This document shows positions 18,167 through 26,741 of a stretch of 64,000 bases of DNA, in pieces. Every line of letters starts with the position of its first letter. The first letter of the stretch is position 1. This stretch comes from JAENVT01 sp039931555 (GTDB lineage Bacteria; Actinomycetota; Acidimicrobiia; Acidimicrobiales; Ilumatobacteraceae), in contig JBDTRP010000041.1 of assembly GCA_039931555.1 (NCBI GenBank), positions 1 to 64,000 of the forward strand, written 5' to 3'. Under the pieces are notes generated by a model. The model saw only the letters and a list, made by a program, of their open reading frames with translations, was not told where the DNA came from and did no database searches. Made by a program: the position numbers and the translations under genes.

Positions 18167-19058
18167 ACTGCCCTTCGTCGCGGCACCTCCCGGCACGCTC
18201 GAGTCAGTCACTCGGTCGGCTCGGCGTGCCGCGACGCATTGGGGCTTTGGCGAACCGCAACTGCTGCGCATGGGGATGAACGGCATCTTCACCGCCGGTG
18301 ACGGTGTGCTGCTTCGCGTCAGTAGACCGAGCGCATCGCCCGAGCGGGCGATCGCGCTCGGGCATGCGCTCACTCGCCTCGGCTTGCGCGTGCCCTCCTA
18401 TGTCCGTGACGAGGCGTTCGTCAGCGGTGACCACGCTGTCTTTGCCATCGCGGCAGCCGAGCAGCACGGTTCGATCGATTGGCGCGAGGTGGGGGAGATG
18501 GTGGCGCTCCTGCATCGAGTCGATCGAGGCGACGTGCCGCCCGGGTTCCCGGTGCCGTTCTGCGGCGACTTCCCGTGGTGGGACTTCCCCGCCCTGCTCG
18601 CCGAGGCCGGCGACGACCTCGACGCTGCCTCGCATCACGCCATCAGTGCGGCGATCGACCGCGACCTGCCACTGGTTGATGCGCAGCGTTCGCAGGCTTC
18701 GGTGATCTGCCACGGAGACGTGCACCCAGGAAACGTCATCCAGACTGCGCGAGGACCGGTTCTGCTCGATTGGGATCTGTTGTGCTCTGGGCCTCGCGCC
18801 TGGGACCATGCGCCGTTGATGACGTGGACGCAACGCTGGGGCGGAGAGCCCGGGATCTACGAGGCATTCGCGCAAGGCGCCGGGTTGGTGTTGCGCGGTG
18901 ACCCGTTGGCGGAGGCGATCGCCGAGCTTCGCCTGGTGGCCGCGACCCTGATGCGATTACGGGTCGCCAAGTCGAACCCGGCTGCGGCAGACGAGGCTGC
19001 GTTGCGATTGCACTACTGGCGTGGCGAGCCAGACGCGCCGCCCTGGCACGCTCAGTAG
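18150..19058 (+). CDS. APH-family phosphotransferase
   Basis: 302-residue protein with the aminoglycoside phosphotransferase/choline kinase fold. The catalytic loop is ICHGDVHPGN (His188) and the metal-binding motif is LLDWD about 20 residues later. The N-lobe is weakly conserved. Such enzymes phosphorylate small hydroxyl compounds or act on proteins, and nothing here names the substrate. The start is GTG 18150, overlapping glcE by 17 bases, so it is co-expressed with the glycolate oxidase genes. It ends one base before the convergent glycosylase stop. Confidence 0.8.
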   Translation: MSASAELPFVAAPPGTLESVTRSARRAATHWGFGEPQLLRMGMNGIFTAGDGVLLRVSRPSASPERAIALGHALTRLGLRVPSYVRDEAFVSGDHAVFAIAAAEQHGSIDWREVGEMVALLHRVDRGDVPPGFPVPFCGDFPWWDFPALLAEAGDDLDAASHHAISAAIDRDLPLVDAQRSQASVICHGDVHPGNVIQTARGPVLLDWDLLCSGPRAWDHAPLMTWTQRWGGEPGIYEAFAQGAGLVLRGDPLAEAIAELRLVAATLMRLRVAKSNPAAADEAALRLHYWRGEPDAPPWHAQ

Positions 19059-19850
19059 TCAGCTGGGCTGATCGACGGGGCAGTAGTAACAGGCACGACC
19101 GCCCAGCTCGACCGTCTGGATCGGGGCGCCGCAAAGCAGGCAGAGATCGCGGTGGTACACGTACGTGGTGTCACCACGGCGTGCCGTGCCCGCCGAGACG
19201 TCGAACAGATCGCGGTCGAGCGTGACGATGCGATCCTCGGCGACTCCGCGTTCCAGCATCGTGACGATCGTGGCCCACAGGCCGTCGAAGTCATCGCGCG
19301 CGATCTGGTTCCCCGGACGTTTCGGGTTGATGCGGTTGGCGAACAGCGCCTCGGCCCGGTACACGTTGCCGAGACCGCTGATCACCTTCTGATCGAGCAG
19401 CAACTGACCGATCGGGGCGACCCTTCGAACGATCGCCTCGAACGCTTTCTGTGGGTCGGCATCCGGTCGCAACGGGTCCGGTCCGAGGCGGCGCACGATT
19501 CGGTCCCGATCGTCGGGTGTGCCGATCGCACAATCGGTCGGACCAATCAGGTCGATCGTCGCCTTTGGAACGTCCAGTCGCATTCGTACGGTCGACGCGT
19601 CCGACGGCAGTTGATTGCGATACACACGGAACCTGCCGAACAAGCCGAGGTGTACGTGGCCGACGAGACCGTTGGCCCAGTGGTAGAAGAGGTGCTTGCC
19701 GTACGCCTCCAGTCGCCGTAGACGCACGCCGTCGACGAGGGTTGCCTCGTCGGTGAAGCGGCCCTGCGGCGACGAGACCGCAACGTGCTTGCCGCGCAGA
19801 AGCTTGTTGTGGTCGAGAGCGATTCTGTGAATGGTATGACCCTCAGGCAT
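19059..19850 (-). CDS. Fpg/Nei family DNA glycosylase (Nei2-like)
   Basis: Base-excision repair glycosylase/AP lyase for oxidised bases. The 263 residues begin Met-Pro2-Glu3-Gly, the catalytic N-terminus. Lys52 in EAYGKHLF is the conserved beta-hairpin lysine. The helix-two-turn-helix segment reads DQKVISGLGNVYRAEALF. A C-terminal zinc finger has CLLC and CYYC pairs. The PEGHT start and the finger resemble mycobacterial Nei2 more than Fpg, so pyrimidine lesions are the likelier substrate. It diverges from glcF across 34 bp. Confidence 0.88.
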   Translation of the reverse strand: MPEGHTIHRIALDHNKLLRGKHVAVSSPQGRFTDEATLVDGVRLRRLEAYGKHLFYHWANGLVGHVHLGLFGRFRVYRNQLPSDASTVRMRLDVPKATIDLIGPTDCAIGTPDDRDRIVRRLGPDPLRPDADPQKAFEAIVRRVAPIGQLLLDQKVISGLGNVYRAEALFANRINPKRPGNQIARDDFDGLWATIVTMLERGVAEDRIVTLDRDLFDVSAGTARRGDTTYVYHRDLCLLCGAPIQTVELGGRACYYCPVDQPS

Positions 19851-19859
19851 GCTGGCAGG

Positions 19860-19875
19860 ACGCTACGGGTACGGT
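19860..19875. promoter_or_regulatory. back-to-back leaderless -10 boxes for nei-like gene and glcF
   Basis: On the minus strand TAGCGT (bases 19865 to 19860) ends 9 nt before the glycosylase ATG. On the plus strand TACGGT (19870-19875) ends 9 nt before GTG 19885. Two promoters thus fit in a 34-bp divergent gap. The second box supports GTG 19885 as the glcF start. Confidence 0.5.
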
Positions 19876-19884
19876 GGGAGCACT

Positions 19885-21021
19885 GTGAAACTTCAACTCG
19901 ACGACAACGATTTGGGTACGTGCGTGAGCTGTGGCCTGTGCCTGCCGCACTGCCCGACGTTTCGGGTGACCGGTGAGGAGGCGCTGTCGCCGCGGGGGCG
20001 GATCTCGGCGATGCGTTCGGTGCACTTCGACAACGCAGCAGTCACCGACGACTTCGTGCACTTCATGGAGACCTGTGTGCAGTGCCGCGGCTGCGAGCCA
20101 GCGTGTCCCAGCGGCGTGCCGTTCGGGCGACTCATGGAGGGCACGCGCGACACCTTGGCCGCCCAGAAGCGGATGACGCCCTGGTGGCAGAAGCTGGGAT
20201 ATCGCGTGCTGGGCCACCACCGTCTGCTACTCGCCGGCTCGACGATGCTGGCCTTTGCCCAGCGGTTGCGGCTGATCCCCAAGCGCCTGGGATTGCCGAA
20301 ACTGGCGTTGCGCCGCGGTCCGGCACCGCTCGCGACGGGTGACGAAGCCTGGCTGTTCACCGGTTGTGTGATGGATGCGTGGCAGCGCGAAACGCACCGC
20401 AACACCGCCAAGGTGCTCGCCGCGGTCGGCGTCACCTATCGAGGGCCGGGCGGCGGTGGAGCGTGCTGCGGTGCGTTGCACACCCACGCTGGACTCACCG
20501 ACGAGGCCAAAGGATTTGCCCAACACGTGATGCGCTCGATGCCCGGTGACGCGCCGATCGTGGTCAATTCCGCGGGGTGTGGGGCCGCGATGAAGGACTA
20601 CGCACACCTGCTCGACACCGAGGCGGCGCGAGCGTTCAGTGCGCGGGTGCGCGACGCCAGCGAGTTCGTGGCTCCGCTGATCGACCGGTTACCCGTACGC
20701 CGCCGGCTCGGCCCGGTGACGGTGCAAGATCCCTGCCATCTCCGCCATGTCCAGCGAGCGCACCTACCGGTGCGCACCGTGCTGGCGGCCGTTGCCGATG
20801 TGGTCGAACTCGACGACGAAGGGTTGTGCTGTGGCGCCGGTGGGGCGTACTCCACGTTGCAACCCGAACTCGCCGGACAGATCCGCGAGCGCAAGCTCGC
20901 AGCCATTCATCGAGCCGGACCCCAGGTCGTTGCCAGCGCCAACCCGGGGTGTGCGCTGCATCTCGCGGCTGCAGGGGTCAACGTGAAGCACCCCATGGAT
21001 CTCGTCGCCGAGGCGTTGTGA
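19885..21021 (+). CDS. glcF: glycolate oxidase iron-sulfur subunit GlcF
   Basis: 378 residues from GTG 19885. Two N-terminal [4Fe-4S] motifs, CVSCGLCLPHCP and CVQCRGCEPACP, are followed by two CCG domains with CCGALHTHAG and CCGAGGAYS. This is the standard GlcF layout, carrying electrons from GlcD/GlcE to the membrane quinone. It lies 1.7 kb after glcE, with the phosphotransferase and the oppositely oriented glycosylase between. ATG 19849 is an in-frame alternative but would overlap the glycosylase start. Confidence 0.9.
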   Translation: MKLQLDDNDLGTCVSCGLCLPHCPTFRVTGEEALSPRGRISAMRSVHFDNAAVTDDFVHFMETCVQCRGCEPACPSGVPFGRLMEGTRDTLAAQKRMTPWWQKLGYRVLGHHRLLLAGSTMLAFAQRLRLIPKRLGLPKLALRRGPAPLATGDEAWLFTGCVMDAWQRETHRNTAKVLAAVGVTYRGPGGGGACCGALHTHAGLTDEAKGFAQHVMRSMPGDAPIVVNSAGCGAAMKDYAHLLDTEAARAFSARVRDASEFVAPLIDRLPVRRRLGPVTVQDPCHLRHVQRAHLPVRTVLAAVADVVELDDEGLCCGAGGAYSTLQPELAGQIRERKLAAIHRAGPQVVASANPGCALHLAAAGVNVKHPMDLVAEAL

Positions 21022-21221
21022 TGAGTGGTCGGTACGACGACCTGGTCGATCGGTTGCAGCTGGTGGTCGACGATCTCGATCAGGTCACGTTCGATCAGCT
21101 GCGCGAGGCCTCTGCCGAGGGCCGGGCCAGGCCGCCCGACGACAAGCGATTGACCCAGGCACGTCGCGCCGTCGAGAAGGCCATCCACCTGCTCGGAGGC
21201 AGCTCAGACGTCGACGAATGA
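21021..21221 (+). CDS. small hypothetical protein, 66 aa
   Basis: 66 residues, acidic N-half and basic middle, predicted helical, with no recognised family. ATG 21021 overlaps the last base of the glcF stop codon (TGATG), so it is probably translated from the glcF message. The 3' end overlaps the convergent LOG-family gene by 18 bases. Codon use matches its neighbours. I regard it as real because of the coupling, not because of homology. Confidence 0.6.
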   Translation: MSGRYDDLVDRLQLVVDDLDQVTFDQLREASAEGRARPPDDKRLTQARRAVEKAIHLLGGSSDVDE

Positions 21222-22211
21222 GTTGACCGCGTCGATCAGCTCGCGTTGTGTTCCGCTGGAGTGCCCGACGAAGGTGTACGCGATCCGGGCGAGATCGAGC
21301 TTGTCGTTCTCTCGCCGTTCCGGTTCGAACGGCGTTGCTCGAGCGATGCCGCCACTCTCGCAGAATGGGCCGAAGCGTTCGTTGAGCGAGGCGAGCTGCT
21401 CGTCCGTCGGCGACTGTTTCATCCGCATCACCGCGAGGTGGCCGATGTAGCGGATCGAGTCGTAGTTTCGATAGAACCCGAGCACTTCGTCGATGGCGTC
21501 CTGACAGTCGTCGGTGACCAGGTACAGCTCGGTGTCGGCCGGTGAAACGAGGCCGCGCTCGACCAGTTGGTGGCCGATGAATTCGTGAAACTTCTCCCAG
21601 TAGGGATCACCCGGCGTGTCGAGCAGCACGATCGGCACCGGCAGGCCCTTGCCGGTCTGTGTGAGCGTCAGCAGTTCCAACGTCTCGTCGAGGGTGCCGA
21701 ACCCGCCAGGCAGGCACACGAAGCCCTTGCTCTCTTTCACCAGCATCAGCTTGCGCGTGAAGAAGTACTTCATGCTGACGTACTTCACGTCGCCGGCGAT
21801 CACGGGGTTGGCGCCCTGCTCGAAGGGAAGCCGGATCGACACACCGATCGACATGTCGCGGCCCGCCCCCTCCATGCCCGCTTGCATGATGCCCGGGCCC
21901 GCCCCGGTGACGACCATCCAGCCTGCCTCGGCGAGGTGTTGGGCCACTTTGCGAGCCTGCATGTACAGCGGGTCGGCCATCTGCGTTCGGGCGGAGCCGA
22001 AGATCGTCACCTTCGGCACGTTGCGGAACGGGGCGAACATCTTGAACGCCTCGCGCATCTCCTCGAGCGCAGCGCTGGCAATCTTCAGGTCGAGCAGGCT
22101 CGGCTCGTCTTCGAGCAGAGCGAACGCAGAACCCATCAGCTGGCCGGCCAGGCGGCGATTGCGGCCGAGCCCCATGCCGTCGAGCAAGTCGTCGATAGGC
22201 GGTGTCGTCAC
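21204..22211 (-). CDS. LOG-family protein (TIGR00730-type, possible cytokinin riboside phosphoribohydrolase)
   Basis: 335-residue Rossmann-fold protein with the LOG signature PGGFGTLDE and an upstream VVTGAGPGIMQAGMEGA nucleotide loop. LOG proteins cleave nucleoside monophosphates to base and ribose phosphate; older annotations call them lysine decarboxylases. It is longer than minimal LOGs (about 190 residues), with extra N- and C-terminal parts, so the substrate is open. The ATG overlaps the transaldolase stop, placing it at the end of the tkt-tal unit. Confidence 0.82.
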   Translation of the reverse strand: MTTPPIDDLLDGMGLGRNRRLAGQLMGSAFALLEDEPSLLDLKIASAALEEMREAFKMFAPFRNVPKVTIFGSARTQMADPLYMQARKVAQHLAEAGWMVVTGAGPGIMQAGMEGAGRDMSIGVSIRLPFEQGANPVIAGDVKYVSMKYFFTRKLMLVKESKGFVCLPGGFGTLDETLELLTLTQTGKGLPVPIVLLDTPGDPYWEKFHEFIGHQLVERGLVSPADTELYLVTDDCQDAIDEVLGFYRNYDSIRYIGHLAVMRMKQSPTDEQLASLNERFGPFCESGGIARATPFEPERRENDKLDLARIAYTFVGHSSGTQRELIDAVNSFVDV

Positions 22212-23314
22212 GATCGGAGTTCGGCAGCCTTGGTCTCGAGGGCGCCGAGCAACTCGTCGAAACTCTTCTGGAAACTGGCGACACCCTCGCGCTCGAGCCG
22301 GTCGGCGACATCGTCGAGATCGACACCGACCTCGCTGAGGCCCTTCCAGGCGGCGATCGATTCATCGAGGTCGGCGTCGACGCGTCGGGCGAGCTGCCCA
22401 TGGTCGGCGAACGCCTCGATTGTGGCATCGGGCAACGTGTTGACCGTGTCGGGGCCGATCAGCTCGTCGACGTACAGCGTGTCTCGGTACGCCGGGTTCT
22501 TGGTCGACGTGCTGGCCCACAGCGGGCGCTGAACAACCGCTCCCTTGGCCGCGAGCGTCTCCCAGCGATGACCGCTGAAGGTCTTCTGGAACAACTGGTA
22601 GGCCAACTTGCCCTGGGCGACGGCGCCTTTGCCGCGGAGAGCGAGCGCCTCGGGTGACTCGATGGCGTTGAGGCGATGATCGATCTCGGTGTCGACCCGG
22701 CTGATGAAGAAGCTGGCGACGCTGGCAACAGCCGAGAGGTTGGCTCCGGGCTGTCGGGCGTAGATCTCCAGGCCGCGGATGTAGGCCTCCATCACGCTCT
22801 GGTAACGGTCGAGGCTGAAGATCAGGGTGACGTTGATGTTGCGACCTTCGGCGATCATGGCCTGAATGGCATCGACCCCCTCGGCGGTCGCCGGGATCTT
22901 GACCATCAGGTTGGGGCGGTGGATCTGTTCGTGCAGGTCGCGCGCCGCCCTTTCGGTCGCCGGGCCGTCGTGGGCCAATCCCGGGTCGACCTCGACGCTG
23001 GCGTACCCGTCGGCGCCGTGGCTGTCGTGATACAGCGGCGCGAAGACCTCGAGGGCGCCGTGAATGTCGGCCAGCACCATCGCCCAGTAGTCATCGATGA
23101 TCGGGTGATCAACCACAGCCAATGTTCGGAACTGCTCGTCGTAGTCGGGCGAGCCCTGGATGGCCTTCTGGAAGATCGTCGGGTTGCTGGTGAGGCCGCG
23201 TATCCCTCGATCGACGAGGTGGCTGAGCTGACCCGACGTGATGTAGCCACGCTTCAAGTTGTCGAGCCACGGGCTCTGCCCGAACTCGTGGTAGAGGTGA
23301 GCGAGACGATCCAT
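22208..23314 (-). CDS. tal: transaldolase
   Basis: Non-oxidative pentose phosphate enzyme that moves dihydroxyacetone units between sugar phosphates. The 368 residues are of the longer actinobacterial type. The Schiff-base Lys139 lies in LMVKIPAT, with TSNPTIFQKAI near 42-52. The ATG is preceded by an AAAGGGG Shine-Dalgarno on the minus strand and lies 2 bp after the transketolase stop. An in-frame upstream extension runs inside tkt and is not used. Confidence 0.96.
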   Translation of the reverse strand: MDRLAHLYHEFGQSPWLDNLKRGYITSGQLSHLVDRGIRGLTSNPTIFQKAIQGSPDYDEQFRTLAVVDHPIIDDYWAMVLADIHGALEVFAPLYHDSHGADGYASVEVDPGLAHDGPATERAARDLHEQIHRPNLMVKIPATAEGVDAIQAMIAEGRNINVTLIFSLDRYQSVMEAYIRGLEIYARQPGANLSAVASVASFFISRVDTEIDHRLNAIESPEALALRGKGAVAQGKLAYQLFQKTFSGHRWETLAAKGAVVQRPLWASTSTKNPAYRDTLYVDELIGPDTVNTLPDATIEAFADHGQLARRVDADLDESIAAWKGLSEVGVDLDDVADRLEREGVASFQKSFDELLGALETKAAELRS

Positions 23315-23316
23315 GA

Positions 23317-25284
23317 TTACCCCTTTGCCTGGGCCAACCGAGTGGCGGCTGCCACCACATTGGCCACGTTGATTCCCAACTTGTCCATCACCACATTCCC
23401 GGGAGCGCTGGCTCCGAAACGGTCGATTCCGATGGATTCGTCCGCATACCGTTCCCAACCGAACGTCACGGCCGCCTCGACCGACAGCACGGGGAGGCCT
23501 GCCGGGAGCACGTCGTCTTGGTAGCTCGCGGTCTGCAGGGCGAAGCGGTCCCACGATGGCATGCTGACCACATTGGCGCTCACGCCGGCCGCAGCGAGTT
23601 GCTCGGCGGCTTCGACGCACAGCGACACCTCACTGCCGGTGCCGACGATCACGACCTGTGGATGATCGGCTTGCCGAACCACTGCCGCTCCGGTCGCCAC
23701 CGCCGAGCCGTCGGTGCACACCGTGACGGCCTGGCGGCTGAGCACGAGGGCCGTGGGACCGTGGTGAGCAACCGCAGCCTTCCATGCCTCGACCGTCTCG
23801 TTGGCGTCAGCCGGGCGGATGACCTGGAGGTCGGGGATCGCTCGCAGGGTGGCGAGGTGCTCGATCGGCTGATGTGTCGGGCCGTCCTCGCCCACGCCCA
23901 CCGAGTCGTGCGTCCAGACGAACACGACCTTGGCACGGCTGAGCGCAGCAAGTCGGACGCTGGGTCGCATGTAGTCGAGGAAGACGAAGAACGTCCCGCC
24001 GGCGGGCAGCACGCCACCGTGCCGGGCCATGCCCACCATCGTGGCTCCCATGGCGTGTTCGCGGATGCCGTAGTACATCTGGCGGCCGCCGGGATGATCA
24101 AATGACTGGGGCTCTTGCCCGAAGAGCTTGGTTCCCGTGTTGCCCGTGAGATCTGCGGCACCGGCCAGCAAGCCGGGGACTCCCTCCAAGGAGGCGTTGA
24201 ACGCTTTCTCGATCGCGACCCGTGTGGCGACCTTGTCGCCTTGGGCGAACGTCGGAAGCGCGGCCTCCCAGCCGGCGATGCCAGTTGCCCCCCAGCATGC
24301 ATCCCACACCGCTTCGTCCAGCGACGAGGCCACCTTGCGCTTCGACCACTGGTCGAACTCGGCGCCTCCGCGCTCGGCGCTGACGGCACGGTACGCGGTG
24401 ACCAGATCGGTTGGCGCCCAGAACGGCTCGTCGGGAATCCCCATGACGGCCTTGGTGCGCGAGACCTGCTCAGCCGTGAACGGGCTGCCATGTGCTTCGT
24501 GGTGATCGGTGAGGTCGGGGCTCGGCGCGGCGATGTGACTGCGCAGGATCAGCAGCGAGGGCCGATCGGTCACGGCCTTGGCAGCCAGGAGCGCAGCCTC
24601 CAGGCCGTCGCAGTCGTCGGCCATTTCTCCGAGATGCACGACGTTCCAGCCGTACGCCTCGAAGCGCATGCCGACGTTGTCGCTGTACGCGAGCGAGGTG
24701 TCGCCGTCGATCGTGATGTGGTTGTCGTCGTAGACGCAGATCAGGTTGCCGAGGCGTTGGTGCCCAGCGAGCGATGCCGCCTCGTGGCTGATGCCCTCTT
24801 CGAAGCAGCCGTCGCCGGCGATCACGAAGATGTGGTGGTTCATCACATCCTCGCCGAATTGGGTTCGTAGGCGGCGTTCGGCGATCGCCATGCCGACGGC
24901 ATTGCCGAACCCTTGGCCAAGTGGGCCGGTGGTGACTTCGATGCCGGTCGTGAGCTCGGCTTCGGGGTGACCAGGGGTCAGCGAGCCCCACTGCCGGAAT
25001 GCCTTGATGTCGTCGATCTCGAGGCCGTACCCACACAGGTAGAGCATCGAGTACTGCAGGATCGAGGCGTGCCCGTTCGACAGGATGAATCGGTCACGGT
25101 CAGGCCAGTGAGGATTGGCGGGGTCGTGGCGCATCACTCGGTTGAAGAGCACGTGCGCCAGGGGAGCCAACGCCATGGCGGTTCCCTGGTGACCACTCTT
25201 GGCCTGTAGCGGGGCGTCCATGGCAAACCCGCGGATCAGCGAGATCGCGGCGGCTTCTTGCTCAGGGGTCAGTGTCGTAGGCAC
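23317..25284 (-). CDS. tkt: transketolase
   Basis: Thiamine-diphosphate enzyme of the pentose phosphate pathway, 655 residues. Domains: the N-terminal TPP domain with GHQG, the GDGCFEEGISHEA motif ending in an Asn about 25 residues on, and GPLGQGFGNAVG; a middle pyrimidine-binding domain with REHAMGATMVGMA; and a C-terminal domain. I chose GTG 25284 because the conserved N-terminus begins there and a minus-strand TACAGT ends 7 nt before it. Confidence 0.95.
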   Translation of the reverse strand: MPTTLTPEQEAAAISLIRGFAMDAPLQAKSGHQGTAMALAPLAHVLFNRVMRHDPANPHWPDRDRFILSNGHASILQYSMLYLCGYGLEIDDIKAFRQWGSLTPGHPEAELTTGIEVTTGPLGQGFGNAVGMAIAERRLRTQFGEDVMNHHIFVIAGDGCFEEGISHEAASLAGHQRLGNLICVYDDNHITIDGDTSLAYSDNVGMRFEAYGWNVVHLGEMADDCDGLEAALLAAKAVTDRPSLLILRSHIAAPSPDLTDHHEAHGSPFTAEQVSRTKAVMGIPDEPFWAPTDLVTAYRAVSAERGGAEFDQWSKRKVASSLDEAVWDACWGATGIAGWEAALPTFAQGDKVATRVAIEKAFNASLEGVPGLLAGAADLTGNTGTKLFGQEPQSFDHPGGRQMYYGIREHAMGATMVGMARHGGVLPAGGTFFVFLDYMRPSVRLAALSRAKVVFVWTHDSVGVGEDGPTHQPIEHLATLRAIPDLQVIRPADANETVEAWKAAVAHHGPTALVLSRQAVTVCTDGSAVATGAAVVRQADHPQVVIVGTGSEVSLCVEAAEQLAAAGVSANVVSMPSWDRFALQTASYQDDVLPAGLPVLSVEAAVTFGWERYADESIGIDRFGASAPGNVVMDKLGINVANVVAAATRLAQAKG

Positions 25285-25291
25285 GAAACTG

Positions 25292-25297
25292 ACTGTA
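25292..25297 (-). promoter_or_regulatory. -10 hexamer TACAGT for tkt-tal (leaderless)
   Basis: Minus-strand TACAGT, 7 nt before the transketolase GTG, in the 20-bp gap after the preceding gene. It suggests tkt has its own leaderless start in addition to read-through. Confidence 0.45.
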
Positions 25298-25304
25298 TCC
25301 CGGG

Positions 25305-25703
25305 TCAGGCCACCGGGGGCAGAAGGGTGAACGGCACGAGGTGCCAGGGACCGTTGTCGATGCGGCAATGGGCGAAGATCTGGCAGTACTCGGCGAACTC
25401 CAACTCGCCCTTGACCAGCCGATACGTGAACTTGCCAGGATCAACCGTGAACGGGCTGACGTTGCGGGCGATCTGCTCGTCGTCCTCCGACATGCCCTTT
25501 CGGAACACGACCTCGAAGACTCCGTTGCCCGGCTCCGAGGCGGTGCAGTAGATCAGCGCGACCAGGTGTGGTGACAGCGTGACGGGCACCTCCGACGGCG
25601 CGGCCATCGAAAACATCGCACCGGTGAGATCGATGCGGGTCGACGGGCCCGGGGCTTGGCGCATTTCGAAGTTCTCGACGAACAGGGCTGACACGATGTG
25701 CAT
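25305..25703 (-). CDS. hypothetical protein, 132 aa
   Basis: 132 residues, predicted mainly beta, with no signal peptide or transmembrane helix. The N-terminus (HIVSALFVENFEM) and the later HLVALIYCTA loosely recall DUF6941-type proteins, but I do not claim that family. It is codirectional with tkt, 20 bp upstream. A minus-strand TACTCT sits 7 nt before the ATG. The function is unknown. Confidence 0.65.
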   Translation of the reverse strand: MHIVSALFVENFEMRQAPGPSTRIDLTGAMFSMAAPSEVPVTLSPHLVALIYCTASEPGNGVFEVVFRKGMSEDDEQIARNVSPFTVDPGKFTYRLVKGELEFAEYCQIFAHCRIDNGPWHLVPFTLLPPVA

Positions 25704-25710
25704 GGCGGCG

Positions 25711-25720
25711 AGAGTAGCGT
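25711..25720. promoter_or_regulatory. overlapping divergent -10 boxes in a 25-bp gap
   Basis: Minus-strand TACTCT (25716 to 25711) ends 7 nt before ATG 25703. Plus-strand TAGCGT (25715-25720) ends 8 nt before ATG 25729. The two hexamers share two base pairs, so the divergent promoters probably exclude each other. Confidence 0.45.
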
Positions 25721-25728
25721 CGCTCCCT

Positions 25729-26163
25729 ATGGGCTACACGGCCGCGCCGGAAGGTTGGTGGCAGCGCTTCGTCGCGGCGTCGCCGGCCCGCACCGCCAAG
25801 CTCGCCGTCAGCCGGCGCGATGGCAGCCCGCACGTTGCTCCGGTATGGGTCGATCTCGACGGTGACGAGATCGTCTTCATGACCTCGGCGGACACCATCA
25901 AGGGCAAGTCGATCCTGCGCGATGGCAGGGTCGCGCTCTGTTTTGACGACGAGCGGCCGCCGTTCTCGTTTGTGACGGTCTCGGGCACGACCTCGACCTC
26001 GACCGAACCGGCCGAGCTGTTGTACTGGGCGACGCGCATCGCCGCCCGGTACATGGGCGATGAACAGGCCGAGCAGTACGGCCGACGCAACGCCGTGCCG
26101 CCGGAAATGGTCGTGCGCGTCACGCCGAGCAACGTGGTCGCCAAGCTGGACGTCGCTGATTGA
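25729..26163 (+). CDS. PPOX-class (split-barrel) F420/FMN-dependent oxidoreductase
   Basis: 144 residues with the pyridoxamine-phosphate-oxidase-like split barrel: KLAVSRRDGSPHVAPVWVDLDGDEIVFMTS, then a KGKSILRDGRVALCFDD segment typical of actinobacterial F420-dependent PPOX proteins. The cofactor (F420 or FMN) and substrate cannot be read from sequence. ATG 25729 is preferred because a TAGCGT lies 8 nt upstream; in-frame codons further up run through the divergent gene. Confidence 0.8.
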   Translation: MGYTAAPEGWWQRFVAASPARTAKLAVSRRDGSPHVAPVWVDLDGDEIVFMTSADTIKGKSILRDGRVALCFDDERPPFSFVTVSGTTSTSTEPAELLYWATRIAARYMGDEQAEQYGRRNAVPPEMVVRVTPSNVVAKLDVAD

Positions 26164-26222
26164 CCGAGCGGCATGTGCTACACAGTGCGCCGCGCCACGC
26201 GGCGCAAATGAAGGAGAACATC

Positions 26223-26408
26223 ATGGGTCTGATGGACAGCTTGAAAGGAATGCTCGCGGGCAAGAAGGGCGAGTCGACGAAGGAGCAGGCGCAGAAGGTG
26301 GCCCAGTCGGTCGACGCCCAGGCAGAGAAGTTGGCCGCCAAGGATGGCATCATCGGCGATGTCGCCGAGAAGGCCCACGAGGTGCTCGACAAGATCGACG
26401 GCGACTAG
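26223..26408 (+). CDS. small helical protein, 61 aa (MT0933-antitoxin-like)
   Basis: 61 charged residues without cysteine, starting MGLMDSLKGMLAG and containing amphipathic repeats with many Lys, Glu and Ala. The shape resembles the short MT0933/Rv0909-type family, annotated as antitoxins, but no toxin gene is adjacent. The resemblance is weak. A strong Shine-Dalgarno AAGGAG is 7 nt before ATG 26223, unlike the leaderless neighbours. It is too short for confident assignment. Confidence 0.6.
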   Translation: MGLMDSLKGMLAGKKGESTKEQAQKVAQSVDAQAEKLAAKDGIIGDVAEKAHEVLDKIDGD

Positions 26409-26475
26409 ACGATTGGCTCCAAGGGGGGTTCCGACGCTGCTTCCCCGCGCAGACCGTGAATTTGGCACCGAGACG

Positions 26476-26723
26476 ATGAGTTCCAAGGGGTTCGCGCGGT
26501 CCGCGCGTATGCCGGCATACAACAAACGACTCCGCGCAACCGGCGCCACGATGCAACACATCATCGCCACGCTTGCTCGCGATTGCCCGTCGTGGCACGG
26601 CGATGTGTGGCTCGTCGACTCGACCCCGGTCGAGTGCGGCCGGTCCCGAGAAACAGTGAAACGTTCCGACATTCGGCCGGCTACGCCAGCTATGGCTCTT
26701 GCGCCGCGCACTCGCGATGGTTC
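26476..26723 (+). pseudogene. decayed IS982-type transposase fragment
   Basis: The region between the small helical protein and the desaturase, over 300 bp, holds only this relic. In one frame, MPAYNKRLRA and then VWLVDSTPVECGRSRETVKRSD (split over 26509-26670) matches the middle of IS982-type DDE transposases as I remember them; Asp at 26617-26619 is the first catalytic Asp. After the Asp codon ending at 26670 the match continues in the next frame as AGYASYGSCAAHSRWF up to 26723, so there is a frameshift. Both ends are missing and no terminal repeats are visible. It is non-functional. Confidence 0.7.
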
Positions 26724-26741
26724 AGACACTCCACTCGAGTA

